64,000 nucleotides of DNA from Niebla homalea. Taxonomy: Eukaryota > Ascomycota > Lecanoromycetes > Lecanorales > Ramalinaceae. Positions 39,168 to 53,395 of this stretch are shown here, one piece after another; the first letter of the stretch is position 1; each line of letters opens with the position of its first letter. Where the stretch lies: the NCBI GenBank assembly GCA_019925105.1, contig JAHGAU010000030.1, forward strand, positions 186,001-250,000. The letters are read 5' to 3'. The position numbers and the translations under genes were made by a program. Below the pieces are notes generated by a model. That model ran no database searches. It worked only from the letters and a program-made list of their open reading frames with translations, and was not told the DNA's origin.

Positions 39168-42100
39168 GATAAATATATAAAGGAACGGAGAAAGGATGAT
39201 GGCGACGAATAAAGGGACCCCAGAGGTCCAAAACGATACGTATATGCATAGCTTTAATAATAGTAAGGGGAATATATTAAATACGATAAATAGAAGTAAC
39301 GTAATAGTTAAGAATAAAATAATAAACGGGTAAATAACTTATATTAATAGAAACGGTAACGACGTATATAAGTAATATAATAATAATAAGCCGGATAATA
39401 CTTAAAATAAATAAGGGAATTAAGGTTAATAAATATATATATATTAAAGCGTATAAAACGCGTAATAATAATATGGAAATAATAAGTAAAAAAAAAAAGG
39501 TAAAAAGGCCGGTATAATATTAATAATAAAGAATATAAGTAGGGGAAAAGGCGGGAAGATTACGGTAAAAATACTATTAAGGGTATATAAAAAGGAAATA
39601 AAGCTGGTAAAAAAGACGGGATTTTAAGGGATTAAAAATAAAAGGCGGAAATAATATATCGCCCGGTAAAGGAAAGTAAAAGGGCTGTAAAAAAGGCGGT
39701 AAAAGCTTTAAAAAGATTCCTTATAATAAAGTGGAAGAATATTACGTTAAAAATTTAATTAATATTATAGATTAAATTAAAAAGCGTAAAGGACTTTTAT
39801 ATAAAAATAGAAGTAAAACTGGGGGAAACGGAGCGCTTACGGGGCTCTTAAAGGGCGGGAATAAGGATATTAATAAAAAGTAAAAATAATAATTTAAAAT
39901 TAAAAATATAAAATAAGAATATAAAGGCAATAACCCTTTAAGTAAAAGAGAGTTAAACAATAAGGATAATAAAGGAAATACCCGCGGCAGAAAATAAAAG
40001 GAAAATGGAGGAGAAAATAGCCGTATTAAAAAAAGTAAAAATAATAATAATCTGCTTATTTAATAATAATAAAAAAAAAAACGTAATTATAAAAATAAAC
40101 CCGTTATAATTAATAAAAACTTTTAAAATAATAACGGAATTATTAATAAAATAAATTATTATAATATATAAACTATAAAGTAAGGATATCCTTTTTAATA
40201 TAATATCGTTAAAAATAAAAGAAAATTTAAAGAAGTTTAAGGTTTAAGTTAATAAAAAAAGTATAAGTTAATTAAAGTTTTAAAGTAATTATTTACTATT
40301 ATAATAAATAAAATATATTTATTATATTTTATAAAAACCGAAAAAAAAAAAAATTATATTAAAAAGTATAAAAAGGAGAATATGGTTTTTTATTTAAAGC
40401 TTAAAATCATTAATTATAAACTTTTTTTAATAATAAAGAGACTTAATTCTTTAAAACGTATAAAGAAGTATTTTATTATTATATTAAATGTAACGTTAAT
40501 AAAAATAAATAATAATATTTTAAATAAAAAAATTATTAAAAAGAGATTACTTAAGATAATTTAATTATAAAATAAAATAATAAATATTTATTAATATTTT
40601 AAATATTAAAGTTATAAATATATTATTATAAAATATTTTAATATTATAATATATATAATTTACGTTAAAAACTATAATACTTATAAGTATATAAAATTAA
40701 TAATTAAAGAACTTATAAAAAGCGTATTTAAATATATTATATATAATAAGGAAGAATATTTAATATAGAATTCTAAATATATAAAAGAGCCAGGGAAATT
40801 AAACGTAAGAGAACCCGGATAACCGTAAAAATCTAACGGTATAATATATACGGAATTAATTTAATAAATTAATTAAAATAACTTTAAAACGTAAATTTAA
40901 TTAATTAAATAATAAAAAGTAAATAATAATAACGGATAAAATAAAAAAAAAGAAACTCTTTATAATTTTAACCTTAAAAGCTAGTTATTTTACGTTTTTA
41001 ATAATAATTAGGAAGGTATTAAGTTAAAAAATATTTAATTTTAACAAAAAATCCGTAACTTAAACGGATATAAATAAAAAGCTTTTATAGAAATTAATAT
41101 ATAATATATTAATATTTTTAAGAGTAATATAATATAATATTTATAATAAAAGAATTAAAATAATAATATTAATATTTAAGTTTAAAGAAATTAAAGACGT
41201 TAATATTATAATAATATAGGAATTACCGTATAACCCGTATATATATTTATTTATTAACCCGGGGGAAGGGTTCTATTTAGCCTTTAAAAGGAATAAAATA
41301 ACTAAAATATACTTTTTATAAATAAATAGTTTAATATAAATAATTAAAATATTATTTATTACGGTAAAAACCTTTATATATTTTATATTATAAAAAAAAA
41401 GGACTTAAAAAGCGACCTTAATATTTATAATATATATAACCCGCCGTTAATTAATTAAGAAAGATCGTTTATAATATTATTATTTAAAGAAATCTTAATT
41501 ATTTTAAGTAAATATATATTATTTAAAGATTTTAACCTATATTATTATATATAGAATTAAAAAAAACGTATAATAAATTACGTTAAAATAAATAATTTAT
41601 TAATAATTATTATTTAAATTAACCTCTTATTATTAATATTATAAAAGATTATTACGTAAAAGAATTATAAGTTTAAAATAATAATTAATTTAATTTTTAA
41701 TACGGAAAAGGTTATTAATATAGTTATAATGTATAAATTATAAAAGGACTTAAAATATAACTTAAATTATATATTAATATAAATAACCTTAAATTAAACC
41801 GTTAATATAACCTTATTATTACCGGTAAAAAAGGCATAGAAAACGGTTAAAATAATAGAAATTTATATAAAAACGGAGGAAAAAATAATATAATTTACGG
41901 ACCTCCCTTAATTAAATAATAGAAATTAAATCGATTTTTTTATAAAGTAAATAATAAAAATATTAAATAAAATAATTAATAAAATAATTTCAATAATAAA
42001 ACTTTCTTAAAAAGTTAAAATTTATTAAAATAAAAAATATATAACCGCAATTATAAAAATAAAAAAACTAATAAAGTAAACTTTTAAATATAGGAATTAA

Positions 42101-45100
42101 GAAATACTTAATTAATTAAGGGTTATTTAAAAGGAAAAAGAAAAAATTATTAAAAAAATTAAATAAATATATTTTTAATTTATAATATATAACTTAACGG
42201 TTTTATTTTATAATATTTAAAAGTTAATAAAGTATAATAAAGAATAAAATAAAAAATTAAAGTTTATCCTTAAATTCCTACTTTTTAAGAAACTTAATAA
42301 TATATTAATTAATATTTTTAACGGTAAAATTAAGGCCCTTAAAAAAGCATTTTTCTTTCCTCCGTTAAAAGTTAATTTAAATAATATTAATAACGTTATA
42401 TACTTTAATCCCGTATTAATAAATAAAATAATAATATATAATATAATAATTAAGGCGATTAATAAATTAAAGAAAAATAAAGCCCCGGGATTAAATAAGA
42501 TCCTTAATAGATTCTTATTAATTATAATATTGCCGTTTAAGAAGGTTTTTATTTATTTTTTTTAAGTATATTTTAACGTTAATTATTATTTATATAAATT
42601 TAAGGAAATAAAGACGATTATTTTTAAGAAGTTTATTAAGCTGGATTATTTTAAAATAAAATCTTATAGACTTATTATATTCTTTTATACGTTAAGGAAA
42701 ACTTTAAAAACGGTAATAATAAAGATCCTTAATAATTATATAGAAAATTATAGACTTCTTTTTAATTAATAAATAAAAATAAGGAGAAATCGGTTAATAA
42801 AAATAGCCCTTAAAGGATTAATTAATAATATATATACGGTATAAGGTTACGGGAAAAGGTATATTATAAGTCTCCTTTCTTTTAATATTATAAGTATTTT
42901 TAATAAAATAAATTATTAAAGGTTACTATATAACTTAAGGAAAAAGGAGATATTACCCTTTTTAATTAAATAAATAAAAAGTTTCTTAAGTAATTAAGTT
43001 ACGTTAATTAACTTAAGATAAAAAATGAGTCCGATAAAGCCTATTATAACGGGGATTCCTTAGGGATTACTTATTTCTTTTATATTATTTTTATTTTTTA
43101 ACGGTTTATTAATTAAAAAGTTTATTAAATTAAAATAGAAAGTTTAAATTAAAAACTTTATTAATAACGTTTACCTTTTAACTTATAATACCTTTATATA
43201 TATAAATTATTTAAAATTAAAATAAGTTTATAAAGTTTATCTTTAATAGGCGAGAATTTACGGGGCTTAATTTACGCTATATAAGTATAAACTTATTTAT
43301 ATAATTAAAAGTTTAAAGCTATATAATATAATAATTATAATAAATTTAAATAAAATTATTGATTGATTAATTAATTGATTTATACTACGGATCTAGTCAA
43401 GCTAATTCCGGCGTTCCTTAATACTTAGCCATTTAACCTTATTAATAACCGTAAAAAAACCCGATATTTATAACGTTAAAAATAAAAACCGGTATTTACC
43501 CAGCTTTTACTTATATTTTAAGGATTAAGAGTATTTACGGCCGTTTAAAAAATAAGAACTTATTTATATGCTTTTTTTAAGAAAACTTATAATATTACGA
43601 TTAAATCTATTTAAGGGTTACTTTTAAACTTATTATTCTTTTATTACCTTATAAGTCTATTTAATATTAAAATTTCAGAATTCCGATTATATTATTAAAT
43701 ATCTTTATTAATATATATATTATTATTATTTTATTTATATAATTTTATTGACCAATATAATATCATTTTTTATACTACCCCGGTATTTATAGCCCTTTTA
43801 GCCCCTTATTAAGTATAGTTTTTTTACCGCTACTTTTTACCCTTAAGTTAATAACGAAATTTTTTAATTAAGTTTTTAATTATTTCCTTTATTTCTTTAA
43901 TTAAATTAAACTATAATAATAAGCCCGTAATTATTATAAATTTAATAACCGCCTTAATACCTTTTTTATTAATAAGTATTTAATAGTAGTTATTAATTCT
44001 TACCCTTTTAATTAATCTTAGTTTAAGCTCTTTAAATAATAAATAGAAAATTAATATATATATAGCGTTTTACTTTTATTATTTATATTTATAATTAACG
44101 TTAATCCGGTTATTAATATATATAATAAAGAAAAAATAAATTAAGCGGTTTTTATTTATTTAGAATTAAATTATTAATATATTATTATTTTTCTTTATAA
44201 TTTTATAACGCCAGAAGTATTTATTAATAATCTCGTTATTATTTAAAGTTAAATATTATTATCCTTAAAGGATTAATTTTTTATATTTATATTAACGCTT
44301 TATTTACCTTTTTATAATTTATAAGGTAATTGCCGTTAATTTTATTTTTATAGCTTTTTTCTTTTCCGTTATTTTCACTTTAAGTAAGAATTTATATACT
44401 TTTATATTAACTTCTTAAACGTAAGTTAAGTCGACCTTTTTTTTAATTTATTTTAATTTAATTTCTGTAAAAAGGGTAGGTACCGTTTTTCCGCACTTTT
44501 TTATTTAAGGCCTTTTATAATTTTAATAAATATATTTATTTCTTATTAACGTAATTAAGTTTATACCTTTTTTAAGTATTATTTAAGCGATTATTTAATT
44601 TAAAATTAACTTTATTAATAATATAAAAACCTCGGATTTTAATACTAGGACGGAGTCGCTTTATATATTTTACTTATTATTCTTAAGTATCGGTTTTAAA
44701 CTTTTTATAATTATTAAATAAGCTTTTTCTTATATTTAAGCGTATTTTTAGATACGTATTAAATAATTATTATATACGTTATCGTAAACTTTATAATCGC
44801 CTAATAAACGGTTTTAACTTTTTATAAGGTAGCTTTTTACGTTAACGCTATAAGGTAAATAAGGCTTTTTTCTTATAATATTATTTTCTTTTAAACTTTT
44901 CTTACATAATTTTTTTAATTTAATTTCTTATTAATTTATAAATTAAGTACCTTAATATTAATTTCCGATTTTACCGTTATATTATTTAAGTCCATTATAA
45001 TTATTATATCGTATAACTTTAAACTTTTTATTATATAAATAAACTTATATTTATACGGGGTGAATTAGGCTTTATACGTCTTTACTTATCGTAAATAAAC

Positions 45101-47085
45101 TTTATAAGTTTATTTTAACTTTAAATAGTTTATATAAGTAAACGTATTATAAGCTAAAAGGTAAATATCGTTAATAAAGCCCCCTACTTAAACTTTCTAT
45201 TTTAGCTTTATTAAGTCTTCGATAAACGGGCTATTAAAGAATAGGAATAAGATTAAAGAGATAAGTAACCCCTAGGGAATCCCTATTATTACGGGCTCCA
45301 TTATATTCATCTTCTGTCCCAGGCTGATTGATATCGCTCGGTTACTTAGGAAACTCTCTATCCAATTCACGAGGAAAGGTGGGACCCCCTTTTTCCGCAA
45401 ATTGTGTAGCAACCTTTGGTGGTAAATAAAATTATAATAAAGCTGGATATTAATATTAAAGTCTTTAACTTTTAAGTAAATAAAAAGCTTAATTAAAAAG
45501 ATTATATAAGAAAAGTCTAAAAAAAGATAACTTTATAGGAAAAAGGCTTTACTTATTTCGTTATATTAATATAAAAAGTTACGTTATAAAAGGCCCGGAC
45601 CGTTTATTAGGCTATAATAAAGCTAGTTATAATATGTATTATAGTTATTTAATATATATTTAAGGGTATTCCGGGATATAAGAAAAAGTTTATTTAAATA
45701 TTATAGAAAATCCAGAACCGATATTTAAAAATAATTAACGATATTTATAAAGTAACTTTTATCCTGGTATTAAAATTTAAGGTCTTTATATCGTTAATTA
45801 AGGTTTTATTAGATTAAATAGATATTTAAATAAAATTAAAGAAATATATATACTTAATTATAATAATAGGAAACGGACGGATCCGCTAAAATCTTAATAA
45901 GCCTTAAGTTAAAAAAAGTAAATTAAAGATACTTATCCTTTTTCTTATTAAAATAAAGTAAAAATAAATTAAAAAGGAAATTAATTTTACCGGTATCCCG
46001 GAGGTTAATTTAAACGCGTATAAATTCCCGTTAAGTATAAAAAAAGATTAAGATTAAAAGGATTTAAAAAACGAAAATTATAATAATTACTTTATAAATT
46101 ATAATAAAGTAAATTAAGTATTAATAAAAGTATAAAGACTTTATACTTTAAAGTTATTATTATTTAATTTTTAACGATAAAAAGATTATTAATAAGTATT
46201 TCCGTTATTATAATATTATAAAGAAGAATAATAATATATTAATAATTTAATTCCGGACGGATAAAAACGGTTTAACTTATTTCTTATTTACTATATATAC
46301 CGGAAATTAAATAAATATTAAATATAAATATAAATAAAAAAAGTAAAACGCTATATATATTTTTATTTCTTATCTTTTATTTACGGAAATTAAGTTAAAA
46401 TTCATTATAAAAACTAATATATATAATTATTATTAAATATTATTTATAAAGTAAAATATCCGGGTAACCGTTAAATTTATAATATTTACCGGATTACTAT
46501 TATAGTTTAACTTTACTATAAAGATAAATAAAATTATTAAAAACCTTACGGAAAAAGCTTATTACCAATTAAAAAAGAAAAAGAGAAACGGAAACCGGTT
46601 ATATTAATTATATAAACCGGAAAGTATCTTTTATAATTATAAGGATATAATAGTAAACGTTTATTAAAAGTTTTTAAAAGAATTAATAATAATAATAATA
46701 TAAAAAGGACATATATTAAACGCGTAAATATTAATAAGGATATTTAAAAGCGTTACGTAAAGTTAAAGTAATATAAATATATAAAGGAGCGGAAAAGTAA
46801 CGAGCTTAAGGGTAATCCTTATAAAAATACGGTTATAATATTATTAATTTTTATAAAGGAATTAAAATAGAAGAAATATATAAATAGATTATTACTTTTT
46901 AAATAACCGTTAATATCCTTTACCTTAAGGGATAAAGGGTAAAGGTTTAATAAACGCCGGTTTTTACTTTAACGTTATAAATATCAGGTTTTTACGGTTA
47001 TTAATAAAGCTAAAAGGCCGCGTATTAAGGAACGCCGGAATTAACTTAGCTAGATCCGTAATATAAATCAATCAATCAATCAATC
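39168..47085 (+). mobile_element. LINE G: full-length LINE inside LINE F
   Basis: Own length is about 5.84 kb (39168-43359 and 45436-47085). The 13-bp duplication aataatataagat lies at 39155-39167 and 47086-47098. It starts with a short leader and ATGGCGACG near 39197 and ends with an ATCA tail. It entered LINE F just before the RT domain. Frames are broken; an open piece of ORF1 lies at 40382-40564. Confidence 0.9.
43360..45422 (-). mobile_element. LINE H: 2.06-kb truncated LINE inside LINE G
   Basis: The 13-bp duplication taaataaaattat lies at 43347-43359 and 45423-45435. The tail faces left (tgattgattaattaattga). The 5' 150 bp near 45260-45420 are little mutated and give a clean ORF2 frame: HNLRKKGVPPFLVNW, then GIP.GLLISLILFLFF, the LINE RT motif (G-I-P-Q-G-S-P-L-S-P-I-L-F), with one TAG at the Gln. 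The rest is RIP-decayed. Confidence 0.92.
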
Positions 47086-49680
47086 AATAATATAAGATAT
47101 AATCATTAAAACGATTAATAAATTAAAAAAGGATAAAGCCTTAAAATTAATTTGGATCCTTAATAGATTCTTATTAATAATAATATTACTATTTAAAAGG
47201 GTTTTTATTTATTTCTTTTAAATATACTTTAACATTGGTTATTATTTATATAAATTTAAGAAAATAAAAACGATTATCCTTAAGAAGCTTATTAAGCCGG
47301 ATTACTTTAAGGTAAAATCTTATAAACTTATTATACTTTTTTATACGTTAAAGAAAGCCTTAAAGACGGTAATAATAAAGATCTTTAATAATTATATAAA
47401 AAATTATAGACTTCTTTTTAATTAATAAATAAAAATAAGGAAAAATTAATTAATAAAAATAACCCTTAAAAAATTAATTAACGGCATATATACGGTATAA
47501 GGTTATAAGAAAAAATATATTATAAATCTTTTTTCTTTTAATATTATAAATATTTTCAATAAAATAAATTATTAAAGGTTATTATATAATTTAAGGAAAA
47601 AGGGGATATTATTTTTCTTAATTGAATAAATAAAAAATTTCTTCAGTAATTAAACTATATTAATTAATTTAAAATAAAAAATAAGCTTAATAAAGCCCAT
47701 TATAATAGGGATTCCTTAAGGATCGCTTATTTCTTTTATATTATTTTTATTCTTTAACGGTTTATTAATTAAAAAGTTTATTAAGCTGAAATAAAAGGTT
47801 TCAGTTAAAGACTTTATTAATAATATTTACCTTTTAACTTATAATATTTTTATATATATAAATTATCTGGAATTAAAATAAGTTTATAAAGTTTATCTTT
47901 AATAAATAAGAACCTATAAAGTTTAATTTATACCGTATAAATATAAGCTTATTTATATAATTAAAAGTTTAAAGCTATAAAATATAATAATTATAATAAA
48001 CTTGGGTAAAATTACGGTAAAATTGGATATTAATATTAAAGTCTTTAACCTTTAAGTAAATAGGAAGTTCGATTAAAAAGACTATATAAAAAAGGTTTAA
48101 AAGAAAATAACTTTATAAGAAAAAAACTTTATTTATTTCGCTATATTAATATAAAAAGCTATATTATAAAAAACCCGGACCGTTTATTAGGCCGTAATAA
48201 AGCTAATTATAATATACGTTATAGCTATTTAATATATACTTAAGGATACTCCGGGATATAAGAAGGAGCTTATTTAAATATTATAAAAAGTCTAGAATTA
48301 ATATTTAAGAATAATTAACGGTACTTATAAAATAACCTTTATCCTAATATTAAAGTTTAAAATCTTTATGTTATTAATCGAGGTTTTATTAAATTAAATA
48401 ATTATTTAAATAAAACTAAAGAAATATATATATTTAATTACGATAATAGGAAATAAGCGGATCCGTTAGAATCTTAATAAGTTTTAAGTTAAAAAAAGTA
48501 AATTAAAAATATTTATCCTTTTTCTTATTAAGATAAAGTAGGAATAAGTTAAAAAGGAAATTAATTTTATTAATATTCCGGAAGTTAATTTAAATACGTA
48601 TAAATTCCCGTTAAGCATAAAAAAAACCAAAATTAAAAAGATTTAAAGAATAAAAACTATAATAATCGTTTTATAAACTATAATAAAATAAATTAAATAT
48701 TAATAAAAATATAAAAATTTTATACCTTAAGGTTATTATTATTTAACTTTTAATAATAAAAAGATTATTAATAAATATCTCCGTTATTATAATATTATAA
48801 AGAAAAATAATAATATATTAACGATTTAACTTTAAACGGGTAAGAACGGTTTAACTTACTTCCTATTTATTATATATATTAAAGTTTAAATAAATCCCGG
48901 ATATAAATATAAATAAAGAAAATAAAATACCGTATATATCTTTATTTTTTATTTTTTATTTATAAAGGTTAAATTAAAACTTATTATAAAAAGTTAATAT
49001 TTATAATTATTATTAAATATTAATTATAAAATAAAATATCCGGATAATTATTAAGTTTATAATATCCACCGGATTATTATTATAGTTTAACTTTATTATA
49101 AAGATAAATAAGGTTACCGAAAATTTTGCGGAAAAAATCCGTTATCAATTAAGGAAAAAAAAGAAAAACGGAAACCGGTTATATTAATTATATAAACCGG
49201 AAAATATCTTTTATAATTATAAAGATATAATAATAAACGCTTATTAAAAGTCTTTAAAGAAATTAACGGTAATAATAATATAAAAAAGATATATATTAAA
49301 TACGTAAATATTAATAAAGATATTTAAAGGCGTTACGTAAAATTAAAGTAATATAAATATATAAAAGAACGGAAAAATAATAAGCTTAAAAGTAGCCCTT
49401 ATAAAAATACGGTTATAATATTATGGATTTTTTTAAGGCAATTAAAATATAAGAAATATATGAATAGATTATTATTTTTTAAACGGCCGTTAATATCCTT
49501 TACCTTAAAGGATAAAGGGTAAAGGCTTAATAAACGCCGGTTTTTACTTTAATATTATTAATATCAGGTTTTTACGGTTATTAATAAGGCTAAAAGGCCG
49601 CGTATTAAGGAACGCCGGAATTAGCTTAACTAGATCCGTAGTATAAATCAATCAATCAATCAATCAACCCTTATTTACAA

Positions 49681-49906
49681 GGGCAGATACAACGTTAATT
49701 ATGAAGTTAGGTATATAAATAATATTATAAAGTATAATAAAGCCATTACCTTTAAGGGTATTGATATTTACCTCGATTTTTCCATAAGTAATAACTTTAA
49801 GATTATTATTATTAACGATAATAATATTATTCTTTCTATTTGTCTCTTTAATAAATTTGTCTTTTATCGTTTCGTTATAAATATAAAAGCTTAAGTTATA
49901 GTCCAA
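49681..49906 (-). pseudogene. Copia-2 protease region
   Basis: An open 80-codon frame on the minus strand starts MDYNLSFYIYNETIKDKF (normally D-S/T-G-A-S/T-x-H-I/M, the catalytic Asp-Ser-Gly being altered). It continues with VNNNNLKVITYGKIEV (flap region) and ends ILYNIIYIPNFIINV, the Copia L-x-N-V-x-Y-I-P motif before the integrase. It ends where LINE F enters. Retrotransposon fragment only. Confidence 0.75.
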
Positions 49907-51170
49907 AATCCATAATAATTGTAATATATAAGACTTTTATCCCACATTAAATATATTAAAGTTATTATTATTATTTTAATTTAATATAAATAAACTATTT
50001 TATTTAAACTTAAAGTTTTTAAATTTCTTAAGAACTTAATTAACTCTCTTTTTTTATCTTAATGTTTTTAAGCTTATTATTTATTCGTTTTCTGAGTATA
50101 AGATCGGGTTTAAAGTTAAAAGGTTAGTTAGGTCGGTCTATACGTAAGTAATTATACTTATTAAATTAGTATTTAATGTTATAAAGGTATTTTCCTAACT
50201 TAATACTTTTACCTTTAAATATAAGCTTATTATTTTTCTTAATATTATTTTAATTTTCATTAATAATAAAAGTTAAGTAAAATAAAGTTAATTTCTTTAT
50301 ATTATTATATTATATATAATTTTAAAATTGCTTTTTAAGATTAATAAGAGTTATTAAGAAGTCGGTTAAGTTATTTATATTAAACTTATAAAGTTATATT
50401 AATATAGGAGCTTATTTTTTAATTACGTTAATAAAATTACGGTATACCCGTTTCTTATTTAATACTTTAAGGATATTATTACTTTTGGTTTTTATAAGTA
50501 TTTAAGTATACTTATTAAGTTATAATTTAATATTTTAATGAAAGCTAGGTCCCGTTATAATTTTATAATATTCTTTTTTTACCGTTAAAAAATAAGCGGA
50601 ATTTAAAGGTATAAGCTTAATTTTAAGAATACATAAGTAATTCTATAAATAATAATTTACGTCCTTAAAATAAACGAGGTTCATTTTATTAATTATTAAG
50701 TATATATAATTATTAATTTTAATGAAAAATACATATTGCTTTTTTTATTTTTATAATTTTAACTTTTATATTTATAAATTGTTTTTATAAGTTATTAATA
50801 CCCTTAAGTTAATAGCTTTATCCGTTATAAAAACGGATTATATTAATTTTAATAACTTATTTAAGCCTATTAATTTTATTATAAAAGTAGGATTAATAAG
50901 CTTTTAAACGTAATACTTAATAACCTTACCTTTAACGATAATAAACCATAAATCCTAATCTTTTAAGGTAATAAACTTAACTTTATATAAGCTTATTTTA
51001 AGGCTATAAAGGAATAACGAGTAATAGGCTTATTATACTTTTTAATTTTTTTTTCTGTTTTTAATTTATATATAATATATTAACCTTAAAAACTTAATTT
51101 AAACTTTTTTAAATAATTAATTACGCTTTTAAATTAATTAATAAATAAGTAACTATGGTAATATATAATA
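49907..51170 (-). pseudogene. Copia-2 gag
   Basis: Collinear with Copia-1 10665-11920 on the opposite strand over its whole length. The gag assignment rests on position between PBS and protease and on this match. Frames are broken by TAA/TAG. Confidence 0.6.
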
Positions 51171-51183
51171 CCGGGCTTATAAC
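51171..51183 (-). promoter_or_regulatory. Copia-2 primer-binding site (half-tRNA iMet type)
   Basis: The minus strand reads gttataagcccgg right after the 5' LTR. One G-to-A change from GTTATGAGCCCGG, complementary to the initiator tRNA-Met anticodon arm. Confidence 0.75.
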
Positions 51184-51404
51184 TATTAAACGTAAAAACG
51201 TATTAAAGTGGATAATATATATATATATTATATATAATTTATCTAGGAAGTATAGTGCTATTTATATAAAATACCTAAGTAATATAAGATATACGGCCAG
51301 GTAATAATATCTATACGCGCTATAGGAGTATCTTGGCACCGTCGCATGACGGCTCAGTGACACTCTATGTAACACCACCACCATGCCTGTCACCCAGGCT
51401 GACA
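51184..51404 (-). repeat. Copia-2 5' LTR
   Basis: 221 bp; minus strand TGTCAGCCTGGGTGACAGG.... The 90 bp nearest its outer end are almost unmutated. Confidence 0.88.
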
Positions 51405-51409
51405 ATATT

Positions 51410-51442
51410 ATTACCGTAATAATATACGATCCTAAGGGGGTA
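51410..51442 (+). promoter_or_regulatory. Copia-1 3' remnant with polypurine tract
   Basis: These few bases are all that remains of Copia-1 between Copia-2 and its own 3' LTR. The polypurine tract aaggggg is at 51434-51440. A near-perfect palindrome (atattattaccgtaataata, from 51405) spans the junction. Confidence 0.75.
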
Positions 51443-51662
51443 TATCAGCCTGGGTACAGGCATAATAATAATGTTATATGGAGTATCACTAAGCCGTTAT
51501 ACGATGGTGCCAAGATATTATTATAACGCGTATAAATATTATTACCTGGCCGTATATCTTATACCACCCAGGTATTTCATGCAGATAGTACCATGCTTCC
51601 TAGATAGACGATATGCAATAGACATATATATTATCCACTCTTATGCGTCCTCATAACGGACA
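51443..51662 (+). repeat. Copia-1 3' LTR
   Basis: 220 bp, TATCAGCCTGGG...ACGGACA. It lies in inverted orientation beside the Copia-2 5' LTR (only 38 bp apart), forming a large LTR palindrome. The open frame within it (51471 on) has no homology and is not a gene. Confidence 0.9.
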
Positions 51663-51667
51663 GGTGA

Positions 51668-52520
<853 letters not shown>

Positions 52521-52757
52521 ACGTTTCGTATTTGTAAAACCTTTTGATATTTCTTAAGGGCTATTAAGAACTACTTAATTAACCGTAAAACCTTTTCAAT
52601 ATACCTTTAGGACAGTTATTTTATTAAATAAGTTTTTTAATAAAAGAGTTTTCTTTATATATATCCTTATATAAATATTAAGAAACATGATTAAATAATA
52701 ACCCCTTAATAATACTTTAAAGGCCTATTAAATCTCATTTAAAATAATATTAAATTT

Positions 52758-53225
52758 AAGATCTCTTAATGCTCCTTTAATTCCGCGTTCTGGGTTTGGT
52801 ATAACCCCGTAAGGTACCTAAATATTATAGGGCTTATTCAGTCAATAAGCTTTAATATAATTAAATGTTTTATTACTTTCCGGGACGACTTTACCTATAT
52901 GTTAGAAGTTTACTTAAAAATCTATAAGTCGGACGTAATTTATAAATTTATGTAGTTTAAGTTAAATATAAAACTATTAATTAGAAAAATAGATATTTAC
53001 GGGTAAATAATAGGGGCAAATATATATTAAAGGACTTTTAAGCTTATTTTAAGGACTATAATATTATTTTTAAATTAATGGTACGAAATAACCTTAAATA
53101 CAACCCCGTAAGTGAAAGAATCAACCGGGAAATTAAAAAGTAAATCCGTATATTTGTTTATAATATAAATTTACTTAAGAATTTATAGCTAGAAATCGTT
53201 ATAGTTATTAATTATTTTATTATGA
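52758..53225 (+). pseudogene. Unrecognised 155-codon frame in foldback core
   Basis: This frame is interrupted only by TAA and TAG until a TGA at 53223-53225, as expected of a RIP-hit coding sequence, although TGA is rare by chance in such A+T-rich DNA. Readable parts include SAFWVWYNPVRYLNIIGL and FRDDFTYMLEVYLKIYKSD. I do not recognise a transposase or any other family. No start codon is assigned. Confidence 0.3.
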
Positions 53226-53352
53226 AAAACTTACTCTTAATTTAAAAAAGAAAGTTACCTTAGGGGAATTCATATAGTTTTAAACGCGGTATCAACGGGT
53301 AGTTAACATAGCTTATTATTAAAAGATACGTTAAAGTGAATTTGAATCAAAA

Positions 53353-53395
53353 GTGCCGTCAACTCGGCGTCAACTCGGCGTCAAAGTGACTTCAG
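53353..53395 (+). repeat. Short 11-bp repeat gcgtcaactcg
   Basis: Two adjacent copies of gcgtcaactcg (one base altered at the start of the first) and a third diverged unit, gcgtcaaagtg. Close in sequence to a de-mutated form of the repeat at 9645-9760. Confidence 0.6.

Larger units (their letters stand above)
35893..49666 (+). mobile_element. LINE F: full-length LINE, interrupted by LINE G
   Basis: Own length is about 5.84 kb (35893-39167 and 47099-49666). The 14-bp duplication acccttatttacaa lies at 35879-35892 and 49667-49680. ATGGCGACGAAC is at 35930; the tail is four ATCA units. It lies opposite to Copia-2 transcription, in the protease-integrase region. Copia-1 has the uninterrupted site at 12160-12174. 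Confidence 0.9.
32016..51404 (-). mobile_element. Copia-2: same family as Copia-1, inverted, split by LINE F
   Basis: Own length is about 5.6 kb (32016-35892 and 49681-51404). It has 221-bp LTRs at both ends, PBS after the 5' LTR and PPT before the 3' LTR, on the minus strand. The target duplication is atatt (32011-32015 and 51405-51409). The uninterrupted version of this target is present in Copia-2 itself at about 32271-32275. It landed some 30 bp upstream of the Copia-1 3' LTR. Confidence 0.9.
10432..51662 (+). mobile_element. Copia-1: Ty1/Copia retrotransposon, split by three insertions
   Basis: Own sequence is about 5.78 kb: 10432-12836, 15838-17763, 30819-32015 and 51410-51662. It has 220-bp LTRs at both ends (TGTCAGCC...ACGGACA), a PBS, gag, protease, integrase, RT and RNase H in Copia order, and a polypurine tract before the 3' LTR. 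The target duplication is ggtga (10427-10431 and 51663-51667), within the GGTGAG-rich foldback arm. It is interrupted by LINE C, the Gypsy element and Copia-2; each join leaves a duplication and restores homology with Copia-2. Confidence 0.9.

Noticed and set aside
39772..39960. 62-residue minus-strand frame in LINE G
   Set aside because: Antisense shadow of LINE ORF1.
32016..51404. Large inversion between LTRs at 32 kb and 51 kb
   Set aside because: The atatt duplication, equal 221-bp LTRs and the intact counterpart of the target in Copia-2 itself show an inserted element rather than an inversion.
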